Shown one piece after another: positions 1-5,339 of a DNA stretch of 5,339 bases. The stretch lies in the NCBI GenBank assembly GCA_028293095.1, contig JAQGPK010000006.1, positions 1-5,339 of the forward strand. The letters run 5' to 3'. The stretch's first letter is position 1; each line of letters begins with the position of its first letter. The stretch is from Chlamydiia bacterium. Its GTDB lineage: Bacteria > Chlamydiota > Chlamydiia > Chlamydiales > FEN-1388. The position numbers were made by a program, and so were the translations under genes. Below the pieces are notes generated by a model that saw only the letters and a program-made list of their open reading frames with translations, ran no database searches and was not told the DNA's origin.

Positions 1-264
1 ACGCAGTACTTTCTGATAGGATTGAGAAGTAAGAAAATTAATATTTTCATACTGCTTTAAGCGATCTTTTGAGCCAATGGTTTCGGAAAGGCCATTGCGA
101 TCGATCACATTGACGCTAATGAGCGGCTGACGAATTGTAATGGGTTGAAAAAGATCACTCGCCTCTTTCTTTTGAGCCTGTACTGTTGTATGACTTGCGC
201 AGCCTGTTATAAGTACGGCTTGAAGAAGAATAAATAGAACTAATTTTAGATTTTTATTTAACAT
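1..264 (-). CDS. Lipoprotein, N-terminal part (C-terminus beyond left edge)
   Basis: An open frame runs from an ATG at 264-262 to the left edge without a stop, giving 88 residues. The N-terminus is a classic lipoprotein signal: a basic start (MLNKNLK), a hydrophobic stretch at about residues 8-20, then a lipobox ITGC with the acylated cysteine at position 22. The mature protein should therefore be anchored to a membrane on the periplasmic side. The following region contains SVNVIDRNGLSETI and a KDRLKQYENINFL segment. From memory this resembles the N-terminal region of chlamydial lipoproteins that carry YwqK/MORN-like repeats further on, but those would lie outside the window, so this is tentative. 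The start overlaps the end of the upstream GspM/PilO-like gene by 11 bp, implying translational coupling; the ribosome site is weak (CGAGAAT). By position it could correspond to PilP, the lipoprotein that follows PilO in type IV pilus operons, although I see no PilP sequence signature. Confidence 0.8.
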   Translation of the reverse strand, partial: MLNKNLKLVLFILLQAVLITGCASHTTVQAQKKEASDLFQPITIRQPLISVNVIDRNGLSETIGSKDRLKQYENINFLTSQSYQKVLR

Positions 265-883
265 ATTCTCGTTTGATTAAGGATAATTTTAAGGAATAGA
301 CTTCATTTAAGGGCCCTTTCTTTTTTTCAATGCGAAAGTCATTGATAATTAGGTGGGGGCGTGAATCAATGGCTTTTTCATCAGCGATTGTGATTCCTTC
401 AACTCTCGATAATATTTTACGAATATCAGCAAGATCTGCCTCGACAGGATGGTTCATAGTCAGAAGTGTTTCATGAAAAGTGGCATAACGCTTCTCGGGA
501 TTTTCGGTAAAGGAGAGTGTATTTTCGCCGTTAGTGAGGGAGGTCAGTCGTTTGCGCAAGCCATCTTCTTCCGGATGGAAACCGCAGCCTACAATTTTTT
601 GAATATCGGCGATCTCTTCAGAAAGGAGATCGATCGATTCAATCTGCTTATGCACATAGAGAGGATCTTTTTCGCTACTTTTTTTAAAAACAGATTTAAC
701 AAGTCGATTATGAAGCTCTTTTTTATTTCGGCTGATTGTAGTTGTGCAGCCAGTGTCAAGTTCATAGCGCAATGTCAATTGGAGCTCTTTTTTTGAAATA
801 TAATCTCCATAAACAAGAATGAGAGGCAGCAATCCAAAAAGAAGCAGATAGATAATAAGGCGATCTTGAGCGATATTTTTCAT
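254..883 (-). CDS. GspM/PilO-like bitopic inner-membrane protein
   Basis: This is a 209-residue protein with a short cytoplasmic N-terminus, one membrane helix (about residues 9-26) and a periplasmic remainder. Residues about 74-98 are charged and helical, consistent with a short coiled coil. The C-terminal part (about 145-208) reads as a helix (VEADLADIRKILSRVEG) followed by two beta strands (HLIINDFRIEKKK and VYSLKLSLIKRE). That is the kind of half ferredoxin-like fold found in GspM and PilO, which dimerise with the GspL/PilN periplasmic domain in the secretion or pilus inner-membrane platform. The assignment rests on topology, size and its place directly after a GspL-like gene, not on a recognised motif. 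Its ATG lies inside an ATGA overlap with the upstream stop, and a GGAG ribosome site at 892-889 sits 5 nt upstream, which supports this start. The gene ends in TAA, 11 bp inside the next gene. Two cysteines (46 and 100) fall in the predicted periplasmic part. Confidence 0.72.
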   Translation of the reverse strand: MKNIAQDRLIIYLLLFGLLPLILVYGDYISKKELQLTLRYELDTGCTTTISRNKKELHNRLVKSVFKKSSEKDPLYVHKQIESIDLLSEEIADIQKIVGCGFHPEEDGLRKRLTSLTNGENTLSFTENPEKRYATFHETLLTMNHPVEADLADIRKILSRVEGITIADEKAIDSRPHLIINDFRIEKKKGPLNEVYSLKLSLIKREYVK

Positions 884-2511
884 GGATACTCCGTACGGTC
901 TTTCAGGATAAAAGAGGCATTATATTTGCCTTTTTGCACGCTCCAGCGAATTTCTTCACGCGGATCAATAAAGAGATTAGGTGTATTTAAAGCTTCTTGC
1001 AAGCTGCGCGCAGCAAGCGGTGAGGTGCAGGTAAAATCGAGATCAACCTTTACTTGATATCGCTCTTTAGGCCTGCTTTTTTCTGGGCGATGAACAAGCG
1101 TGTAGTTCAGTGTTTCTAATTTGAACGGGCTATCTGCGATCTTAATTGTCGGATGGGTTGTGAGCCAGGCTAGTAAGTCAGATACTCGAGGCACATTCGC
1201 ATGGAGTGCAATTTCATCTTGTGGATCGTTAAACTTACTTTCAATGAAAGCAAATCTTTTTTGTAGATCTGAGGGTGAGAGTTTATGAAGAGGATTCGCT
1301 TTTTTGAGCCCTTCTTGTTTTATAAAGGCCTCTTCAATTTCTTCAGGTGTCTTATCATGAAGGGCGACAAATTCACCATATTTTTCTTGAAGAGCTACCT
1401 GATCAGGTGCGAGCGCAAGTTCACCAATACAATAGAAAGTAAGGCTGAGGGCGATTGTGAACGAGAGATAAAGAATAAGATCCTTTTTCCAACGGCGCCA
1501 TTTTCTGGTGTAGGCAAATTCTTCTTTTCGAAAGTTAATAAGGTATTTTTCTTTTTGAAAAGGGCTTTTTAAAAGCGCCATACCAATTGGAGCCGCATAT
1601 GCTGTACACTCTTCAAGTGTGATCCCTTCTCCAAGAGTCACATTGGCAGGTAGTTTTTGAGGCTGTTCTGTTCGATGGCCTAGTAGTTTTCCAAGTAATG
1701 ATAAAATTAAGGGATCTTGTTCTGATACACCTGTAAATGTGATAGGTACACTCTTGATATCATCAACGAGATTTTGAAAACTGAGGATAATGCGCGAAAG
1801 TTCTCGAGAGTAGTTTTGTAAATGGTTTTCTTGACTCTCTCCTACAGGCTCAAGGCCTAAAGGAAGAGAGCGGATAGCAAGCGGAAGACCCCGTTCGATG
1901 AGCATACATGTAGTTTCTGTAGCGTAGATATCGATGATCAGACGAGGTTCATAGCTTCCGAGAAAAAGATCTACAAAATGAAGGAGTCCAACTGCTTTTG
2001 GTGCAATGATTTCAGGGTTTATTTCAGAGATTGCAAGCTCATTAATGTACTCTTGAAGATCTGGTTTCTGTACAGAAAAGACTAAAAATTGAGTTCCCTG
2101 AGAATTTTGTGCTATCAGAAGTTTATCAAGGACCGCCTCTGTAATGGGGTAAGGGAGAAGGGGCTCTATTTGAAATTGAATGATGGCGTCGATTTCTTTT
2201 GCTTTTGTCAGTTGCAGTTCAAGAGGTCTTGCAAGTGTTTTGAGTGTTGGAAAAGAGGTGGCAATAATTGCTTTTTGAAGAGTCTCTTCTGAGAGGTGTT
2301 CTTTCAGAATGTCAAGCGGTTTTACATCACTCTGTAGGTCAAGTCTTGCTAGGAGATTAATTGTAATCTTCTTTGGAGTGGCTTGAATGGAGGCAACAAA
2401 AAGCTCTTTAAAATCCTGAACAAGGCCAAGATGACTTTTTTGGACAAGGCGGTCTCTGTAAAAGGGCTTTAATAAAAACTTCTCTTTTTTTAAAAAATCT
2501 CGAAACGACAT
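880..2511 (-). CDS. GspL-type protein: PilM-like domain, membrane helix, periplasmic domain
   Basis: This 543-residue protein resembles GspL, which equals a PilM-PilN fusion. Residues about 27-315 match a PilM-like actin fold. The segment IIATSFPTLKTLARPLEL (82-99) fits the strand-plus-loop preceding the PilM helix, IQFQIEPLLPYPITEAVLD (111-129) matches the family's conserved E-x-x-x-PYP stretch, LIIDIYATETTCMLIERG (191-208) is the phosphate-2 hairpin, and AYAAPIGMALL (304-314) is the closing helix. A basic patch (KWRRWKK, 337-343) leads into one membrane helix (about 344-366). The rest is periplasmic, with a mixed alpha/beta C-terminus (about 440-540) like the GspL/PilN ferredoxin-like domain. 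It would anchor the secretion ATPase to the inner-membrane platform. Key glycines of the nucleotide site are missing, so ATP binding is doubtful. The ATG is preceded by GAGAGAG at 2523-2517 with 5-nt spacing. It is the first gene of the minus-strand operon and overlaps the next gene by 4 bp (ATGA). Confidence 0.78.
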   Translation of the reverse strand: MSFRDFLKKEKFLLKPFYRDRLVQKSHLGLVQDFKELFVASIQATPKKITINLLARLDLQSDVKPLDILKEHLSEETLQKAIIATSFPTLKTLARPLELQLTKAKEIDAIIQFQIEPLLPYPITEAVLDKLLIAQNSQGTQFLVFSVQKPDLQEYINELAISEINPEIIAPKAVGLLHFVDLFLGSYEPRLIIDIYATETTCMLIERGLPLAIRSLPLGLEPVGESQENHLQNYSRELSRIILSFQNLVDDIKSVPITFTGVSEQDPLILSLLGKLLGHRTEQPQKLPANVTLGEGITLEECTAYAAPIGMALLKSPFQKEKYLINFRKEEFAYTRKWRRWKKDLILYLSFTIALSLTFYCIGELALAPDQVALQEKYGEFVALHDKTPEEIEEAFIKQEGLKKANPLHKLSPSDLQKRFAFIESKFNDPQDEIALHANVPRVSDLLAWLTTHPTIKIADSPFKLETLNYTLVHRPEKSRPKERYQVKVDLDFTCTSPLAARSLQEALNTPNLFIDPREEIRWSVQKGKYNASFILKDRTEYP

Positions 2512-2539
2512 TGAAACTCTCTCGTAAAAGTGTTATTAT
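2511..2539 (+). promoter_or_regulatory. Sigma-70-type promoter for the yggT-dus operon
   Basis: The -35 hexamer TTGAAA (2511-2516, five of six consensus bases) and the -10 hexamer TATTAT (2534-2539, five of six) are separated by exactly 17 bp. A second TATTAT at 2537-2542 would give a 20-bp spacer and is less likely. The predicted transcription start is near 2546, which leaves about 21 nt of leader before the ATG at 2567. The -35 hexamer begins on the first base of the divergent gene's start codon, and the -10 overlaps the divergent TATAAT, so RNA polymerase binding in one direction should exclude the other. Confidence 0.6.
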
Positions 2540-2543
2540 TATA
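2538..2543 (-). promoter_or_regulatory. -10 element of the minus-strand secretion operon
   Basis: Read on the minus strand this is a perfect TATAAT, 26 nt before the ATG of the GspL-like gene. Transcription would start near 2531 and leave a leader of about 19 nt containing the GAGAGAG ribosome site. The -35 region is poor: TTGATT at 2563-2558 has only a 14-bp spacer, so the promoter may be weak or need an activator. It overlaps the opposite-strand -10 element by two bases. Confidence 0.5.
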
Positions 2544-2566
2544 GATTGCAAGGAATAAATCAACAT

Positions 2567-2830
2567 ATGCGCCATACAATTCTCTACACAATCATCGATT
2601 CATTTTTTTGGATCTACATGATGATGCTCTTTATCAGAATCATAAGCTCTTGGTTTCAAGAGCTGCAGAGTCATGTTATCATTCGATTTATTAGTTTTTA
2701 TACCGATCCCTATCTTAATTTTTTCCGCCGCTTTATTCCGCCTCTTGGGACGATCGACTTGAGTCCCATGGTTGCTTTTTTTGCGCTTCAGTTCATCGAA
2801 ACATTCATAAAAGGAATGCTTTTCCGATGA
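2567..2830 (+). CDS. YggT family integral membrane protein
   Basis: This is an 87-residue protein with two hydrophobic segments (about 8-28 and 66-84) around the family signature: TDPYLNFFRRFIPPLG at 46-61, then DLSP at 64-67, matching the usual T(D/E)PxLxxxRRxIPPxGxxDxSP pattern. YggT/YlmG proteins are small inner-membrane proteins. Relatives have been linked to osmotic tolerance, cell division and, in plastids, membrane protein or cytochrome b6 maturation, but a biochemical activity is not settled. I start it at the ATG at 2567, preceded by AAGGA at 2550-2554 (12-nt spacing, somewhat long). An in-frame TTG at 2546 would add seven residues, but it coincides with the predicted transcription start and has no ribosome site. 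Its stop overlaps the ATG of the dihydrouridine synthase gene by 4 bp, so the two are probably co-transcribed and translationally coupled. Confidence 0.88.
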   Translation: MRHTILYTIIDSFFWIYMMMLFIRIISSWFQELQSHVIIRFISFYTDPYLNFFRRFIPPLGTIDLSPMVAFFALQFIETFIKGMLFR

Positions 2831-3861
2831 CATCAAAAAAATCCTCTACAAAAGCTACCATGCAACTTGGATCTCTTACACTTCCATCAAATATTTTATA
2901 TGCGCCTCTTGCTGGCTGTTCCGATTATCCATTTCGCAAAATGTCATCACAATATGGAGCAGGTATCGTTTATTGTGAAATGGTCAAGATGGATGCGCTC
3001 ATTCGAAATGATCCTGGTACATTTCATCTGCTTGACTTTACTCCTGGCATGCATCCAATTGGGGGTCAAATTTGTGGAAGCAAGCCTGAGATTGCAGGAC
3101 AGGCTGCAAAAATTATAGAAGATCTCGGGTTTGATGTTGTAGATTTAAATTGTGGCTGTCCAGTCGATAAGGTGACAAAGGATGGCAGCGGCTCAGGTAT
3201 GCTTAAGAATCCAGATCTCGTTGGTGAAATTATCTCGAATATGGTTGCAGCTGTGCGCATTCCTGTGACTGTAAAGATTCGAGCTGGCTGGGATGAAGAG
3301 ACTCTTGTGGCAGAGCAAATTGCCTCTATTGCTGAGAAGGCAGGTGCTCAAGCGATTACTGTTCACGGTAGAACACGTCAGCAAGGGTACAAGGGGCCTG
3401 CAAATTGGGACTGGATTCGAGCAACGAAGCAAGCCGCTAAGAAGATTAAAGTGATTGGAAATGGAGATATTTTCTCACCCGAAGATGCCCTTCGAATGCT
3501 GGAGTATACAGGTTGTGATGGAGTACTCATTGCTCGTGGGACATTAGGGGAGCCTTGGATTGCAGAGGATGTTCAGCGTCTCATTGAAGGCCATAAAGCG
3601 CCCATACGGACAGTAAATGAAAGGCGCTTAGCACTGCTACAGCATTTAGAATACATTTATGAGTACCTACCAGATCGCAAAGTGGTGATCGATATGCGTC
3701 GTGTGGGCTGCTGGTATTTTAAAAAGTCAAAAGGGACAAAAGCGTTTCGTGAAGCAATCACTAAGGCTGCGACAATTCAAGAAATTCGTACTCTTGTTCG
3801 CGAATTTCCTCTTGAAGAGCCGGAAGAGGGTGCGGGCTCCTTTCTAGACATCAATCAGTAA
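2827..3861 (+). CDS. tRNA-dihydrouridine synthase, DusB-like
   Basis: This 344-residue cytoplasmic flavoenzyme reduces uridines in tRNA to dihydrouridine using FMN and NADPH. The family signatures appear in order: the FMN-binding start of the TIM barrel (YAPLAGCSDYPFRKM, 25-39), QICGSKPE (81-88), VDLNCGCPVDKV (105-116) with the catalytic cysteine at 111, VTVKIRAGWD (147-156) with FMN-contacting Lys150, TVHGRTRQQGYKG (178-190) with His180 and Arg182, the phosphate-binding GNGDI (211-215), and IARGTLGEPWI (235-245). A helical C-terminal domain (about 255-330) binds tRNA. Length and motifs point to the DusB/NifR3 group rather than DusA or DusC; substrate positions cannot be read from sequence alone. 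The ATG overlaps the yggT stop (ATGA), with AAGGA at 2811-2815 upstream. A later ATG at 2860 would lose only the non-conserved first 11 residues. In the C-terminal domain the usual RKH-type motif reads MRRVGCWYF (290-298). Confidence 0.95.
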   Translation: MTSKKSSTKATMQLGSLTLPSNILYAPLAGCSDYPFRKMSSQYGAGIVYCEMVKMDALIRNDPGTFHLLDFTPGMHPIGGQICGSKPEIAGQAAKIIEDLGFDVVDLNCGCPVDKVTKDGSGSGMLKNPDLVGEIISNMVAAVRIPVTVKIRAGWDEETLVAEQIASIAEKAGAQAITVHGRTRQQGYKGPANWDWIRATKQAAKKIKVIGNGDIFSPEDALRMLEYTGCDGVLIARGTLGEPWIAEDVQRLIEGHKAPIRTVNERRLALLQHLEYIYEYLPDRKVVIDMRRVGCWYFKKSKGTKAFREAITKAATIQEIRTLVREFPLEEPEEGAGSFLDINQ

Positions 3862-3905
3862 ATCATTTAAGTCAGTTCAGCCATTTGTATATTTTGTTGG
3901 CAGTA

Positions 3906-3912
3906 TCGTTAA
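3906..3912. repeat. Left copy of a 7-bp direct repeat flanking the inverted repeat
   Basis: TCGTTAA here is repeated in the same orientation at 4091-4097 and directly abuts the left end of the inverted repeat. A pair like this could be a target-site duplication left by insertion, but seven AT-rich bases can also match by chance. Confidence 0.35.
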
Positions 3913-4085
3913 ATTATTTTAACACAAAGGAGCGAGTGAGGCGCAAAGACGTAAAGAGGGCTGAAAAGGCATTTTGTTCGAGGAAGAAAAACTAACTTAG
4001 TAAGTTAAATGCCGTACAAAAGATCTCTTTACTATTCTTTGCGCCTTTGCGTCTTTTGTATTTCTTTGCGTTAAAGCAAAATAAT
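3913..4085. repeat. Long imperfect inverted repeat of GCAAAG-type units
   Basis: The 232-bp space between two convergent genes is dominated by this 173-bp inverted repeat. Paired segments from outside inward are ATTATTTT (3913-3920) with AAAATAAT (4078-4085), TTAACACAAAG (3919-3929) with CTTTGCGTTAA (4064-4074, one mismatch), GCGCAAAG (3941-3948) with CTTTGCGC (4037-4044), GTAAAGAG (3951-3958) with CTCTTTAC (4025-4032), GGCATTT (3968-3974) with AAATGCC (4007-4013), and a central TAACTTA/TAAGTTA hairpin (3993-4007). On the minus strand the right arm is a tandem of near-repeats of the form ACGCAAAGR. Such tandem GCAAAG units recur, as I recall, in intergenic regions of many unrelated bacteria. 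It could be a dispersed palindromic or MITE-like element, and may end transcription from both sides. No protein-coding frame is evident in it. Confidence 0.75.
3984..4007 (-). terminator. Possible weak terminator of the transporter gene
   Basis: On the minus strand, TAACTT and AAGTTA pair around a 3-nt loop and are followed by GTTTTTCTT, the layout of an intrinsic terminator. The stem is short and AT-rich, so it would be weak alone. It lies at the centre of the larger inverted repeat, about 90 nt after the transporter stop codon. Confidence 0.3.
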
Positions 4086-4090
4086 GAGAG

Positions 4091-4097
4091 TCGTTAA
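4091..4097. repeat. Right copy of the 7-bp direct repeat
   Basis: TCGTTAA lies 5 bp outside the right end of the inverted repeat and contains the stop codon of the transporter gene (TAA on the minus strand at 4096-4094). If the repeat is a target-site duplication, the insertion occurred right at the 3' end of that gene. Confidence 0.35.
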
Positions 4098-5339
4098 TAG
4101 AAATTCAAAAACTTCCACCAGAGCGGGCCAATACCTAGCCACACAATGATGTAGAAGATGCTCAGGGCAAAGCCAACCTTCCACCAGGTCTTTAATTCAA
4201 CAAAGCCTTGAGAAAATAAAATCGGGGCAGGACCAGAGGCGTAGTGGGTAAGGCCACCGAAGAGATTACCGATAAAGCCAAAGCATAAAGCGGCCAAGAG
4301 AGGCGGCGCGCCTGCTGTACAGGCAACAGCAAGAAATGGAGCAAACATCGAACTGAGATGCGCTGTAGTGCTTGCAAAGAAGTAGTGGCTATAGAAGTAG
4401 ATCAGGCTGAGAGCTGCCAATGCAAAGTGCCAGCTGTAGGTTGGGATGATGCGTACAATTTGGGAGGTAAAGTAATTGACAACACCCACATTTTGGAGCT
4501 CTGATGCCATCATGATAAGGATGGCCATCCAGAAAAAGGTATCCCAAGCGATCTCTTCACTCAAAATATCTTTCCAGTTTAATACATTCACTAAGAGTAA
4601 AAGAGCAACCCCAAAGATGGCTGCCTCTGTTGGATGGACGTGTAGCTGTCCACCGAAAGCCCAGAGTATGAGAAGGACCCCAAAGATAGATAGTGTAATT
4701 TTTTCTTTAACAGTAACCGGTCCAAGTGAGGCGAGCTCATCTTTTGCATGCTGTGTCACTTTTGCACTGTCTTCTACTGTACAGGGGATCAGGAACTTAA
4801 GAAGAAGAGGTAAAAGTATGAGAGAAAGAAGGCCTGGAAGTAAAGCTGCCAGCGCCCATGTGCTCCAGGTAATGTCAATGCCTGCACTTTTTGCAAACTT
4901 GACAACGATAGGATTACCTGCATTGGAGGTGACAAACATCGCGCTTGTGAGTACAGAGCCGTGAAAAACAACCATGGTGAGGTAGGCGGCGACTTTTTTA
5001 CTGGCTGCACTATCACCGATGACTTGGATTAAAGATTTCAATACAGGCAGGATAATGCCTCCTGTTCTAGCTGTTGTACTAGGGATAAGTGGTGACATCG
5101 CGGCTGAACTTAAAATAAGGCCATAGCCTAAACCTAAGGGAGTGCCGCCAAAGAAAGAGACAAAAGCATAGGCAATGCGGTTACCAAGGCCAGTTTTAAT
5201 AAAGCTTCTAGCGAGGAAGCAGGCCATGACAATTAACCAGATAAGATCATTGGAAAAGCCTTGTAAAATTGTATGTAGTGGCACTGCTTTTGTAAGAGTG
5301 AGGCAGGATACTGCAAGCAGTGAGAGCGCTCCCATAGGG
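4094..5339 (-). CDS. DASS-family 2-oxoglutarate/malate-type translocator (N-terminus beyond right edge)
   Basis: The visible 414 residues belong to the divalent anion:sodium symporter (DASS) family, in the branch with plant plastid 2-oxoglutarate/malate translocators and bacterial CitT. They should move dicarboxylates such as 2-oxoglutarate, malate or succinate across the inner membrane. Counting from the first visible Met, the family features are the first substrate-loop motif SPLIPSTTARTGGIILP (81-97), LTSAMFVTSNAGNP (129-142), a cytoplasmic linker (about 185-210), a second substrate-loop motif YFFASTTAHLSSMF (318-331), THYASGPAPILF (363-374), and a closing WWKxG/WWK region. About ten hydrophobic segments are present. 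The frame stays open upstream of that Met (a Pro codon at 5338-5336). Family members usually have about 50-60 more residues and a conserved PMGA stretch exactly here, so the Met is internal and the true start is outside the window. It converges on the dus gene. In an intracellular bacterium it would likely import host TCA-cycle intermediates. Confidence 0.92.
   Translation of the reverse strand, partial: PMGALSLLAVSCLTLTKAVPLHTILQGFSNDLIWLIVMACFLARSFIKTGLGNRIAYAFVSFFGGTPLGLGYGLILSSAAMSPLIPSTTARTGGIILPVLKSLIQVIGDSAASKKVAAYLTMVVFHGSVLTSAMFVTSNAGNPIVVKFAKSAGIDITWSTWALAALLPGLLSLILLPLLLKFLIPCTVEDSAKVTQHAKDELASLGPVTVKEKITLSIFGVLLILWAFGGQLHVHPTEAAIFGVALLLLVNVLNWKDILSEEIAWDTFFWMAILIMMASELQNVGVVNYFTSQIVRIIPTYSWHFALAALSLIYFYSHYFFASTTAHLSSMFAPFLAVACTAGAPPLLAALCFGFIGNLFGGLTHYASGPAPILFSQGFVELKTWWKVGFALSIFYIIVWLGIGPLWWKFLNFY

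Noticed and set aside
449..796. Plus-strand open frame of 115 residues
   Set aside because: It is antisense to the GspM/PilO-like gene, which has a ribosome site and operon context; the protein looks like a shadow translation.
2546..2566. TTG start that would extend the YggT protein by seven residues
   Set aside because: It coincides with the predicted transcription start, has no ribosome site, and the extra residues are not family-like; the ATG at 2567 has AAGGA upstream.
2600..2836. Minus-strand open frame of 78 residues opposite yggT
   Set aside because: The opposite strand encodes the clear YggT signature and this frame lacks recognisable content.
3908..3923. GTTAAA-TTAT-TTTAAC hairpin just after dus as an intrinsic terminator
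   Set aside because: The stem is purely weak AT pairs apart from one GC pair and no T-run follows, so it is unlikely to stop transcription alone.
3913..4085. CRISPR array
   Set aside because: The repeated units are short, adjacent and arranged as inverted arms, without regularly spaced unique spacers.
4476..4964. Plus-strand open frame of 162 residues
   Set aside because: It lies entirely antisense to the well-supported transporter and its translation shows no family features.
5333..5335. ATG at the right edge as the true start of the transporter
   Set aside because: The frame is open further upstream with a conserved Pro codon before it, and family members have about 50-60 more N-terminal residues, so this Met is internal.

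Overview
The window looks like a core chromosomal segment from a bacterium of the phylum Chlamydiae, more likely an environmental (Parachlamydia, Waddlia or Simkania-like) lineage than a Chlamydia species. The pointers are indirect. They are a plant/chlamydial-type dicarboxylate (DASS) translocator, a divergent GspL/PilM-like and GspM/PilO-like pair of the kind seen in the reduced chlamydial type II secretion locus, a lipoprotein whose N-terminal region resembles chlamydial lipoproteins I recall, moderate-to-low GC, and tight gene overlaps. No 16S rRNA or other decisive marker is present, so the assignment is an inference.

Layout: (1) Positions 1-2511, minus strand, hold a tightly coupled three-gene operon read right to left. 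It starts with a 543-aa GspL-type protein (PilM-like pseudo-actin domain, one membrane helix, periplasmic domain). A 4-bp overlap leads to a 209-aa GspM/PilO-like bitopic protein, and an 11-bp overlap leads to a lipoprotein whose C-terminus lies beyond the left edge. (2) Positions 2512-2566 form a short divergent promoter region with overlapping -10 elements. (3) Positions 2567-3861, plus strand, hold a two-gene operon: a YggT-family membrane protein and a DusB-like tRNA-dihydrouridine synthase that overlap by 4 bp. (4) Positions 3862-4093 separate two convergent genes and contain a long imperfect inverted repeat built from GCAAAG-type units, flanked by a 7-bp direct repeat. (5) Positions 4094-5339, minus strand, carry a DASS-family 2-oxoglutarate/malate-type translocator whose N-terminus lies beyond the right edge.

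The minus-strand operon probably builds the inner-membrane platform of a type II secretion or type IV pilus-like machine: a cytoplasmic actin-like scaffold fused to a membrane anchor, a bitopic partner, and a lipoprotein at the place a PilP-like or other envelope component would occupy. The YggT-Dus pair and the transporter are housekeeping and metabolic genes without an obvious functional link to it. I see no clearly new system. The items most worth a second look are the intergenic inverted-repeat element, the degenerate nucleotide-binding site of the GspL-like protein, and the unidentified lipoprotein.
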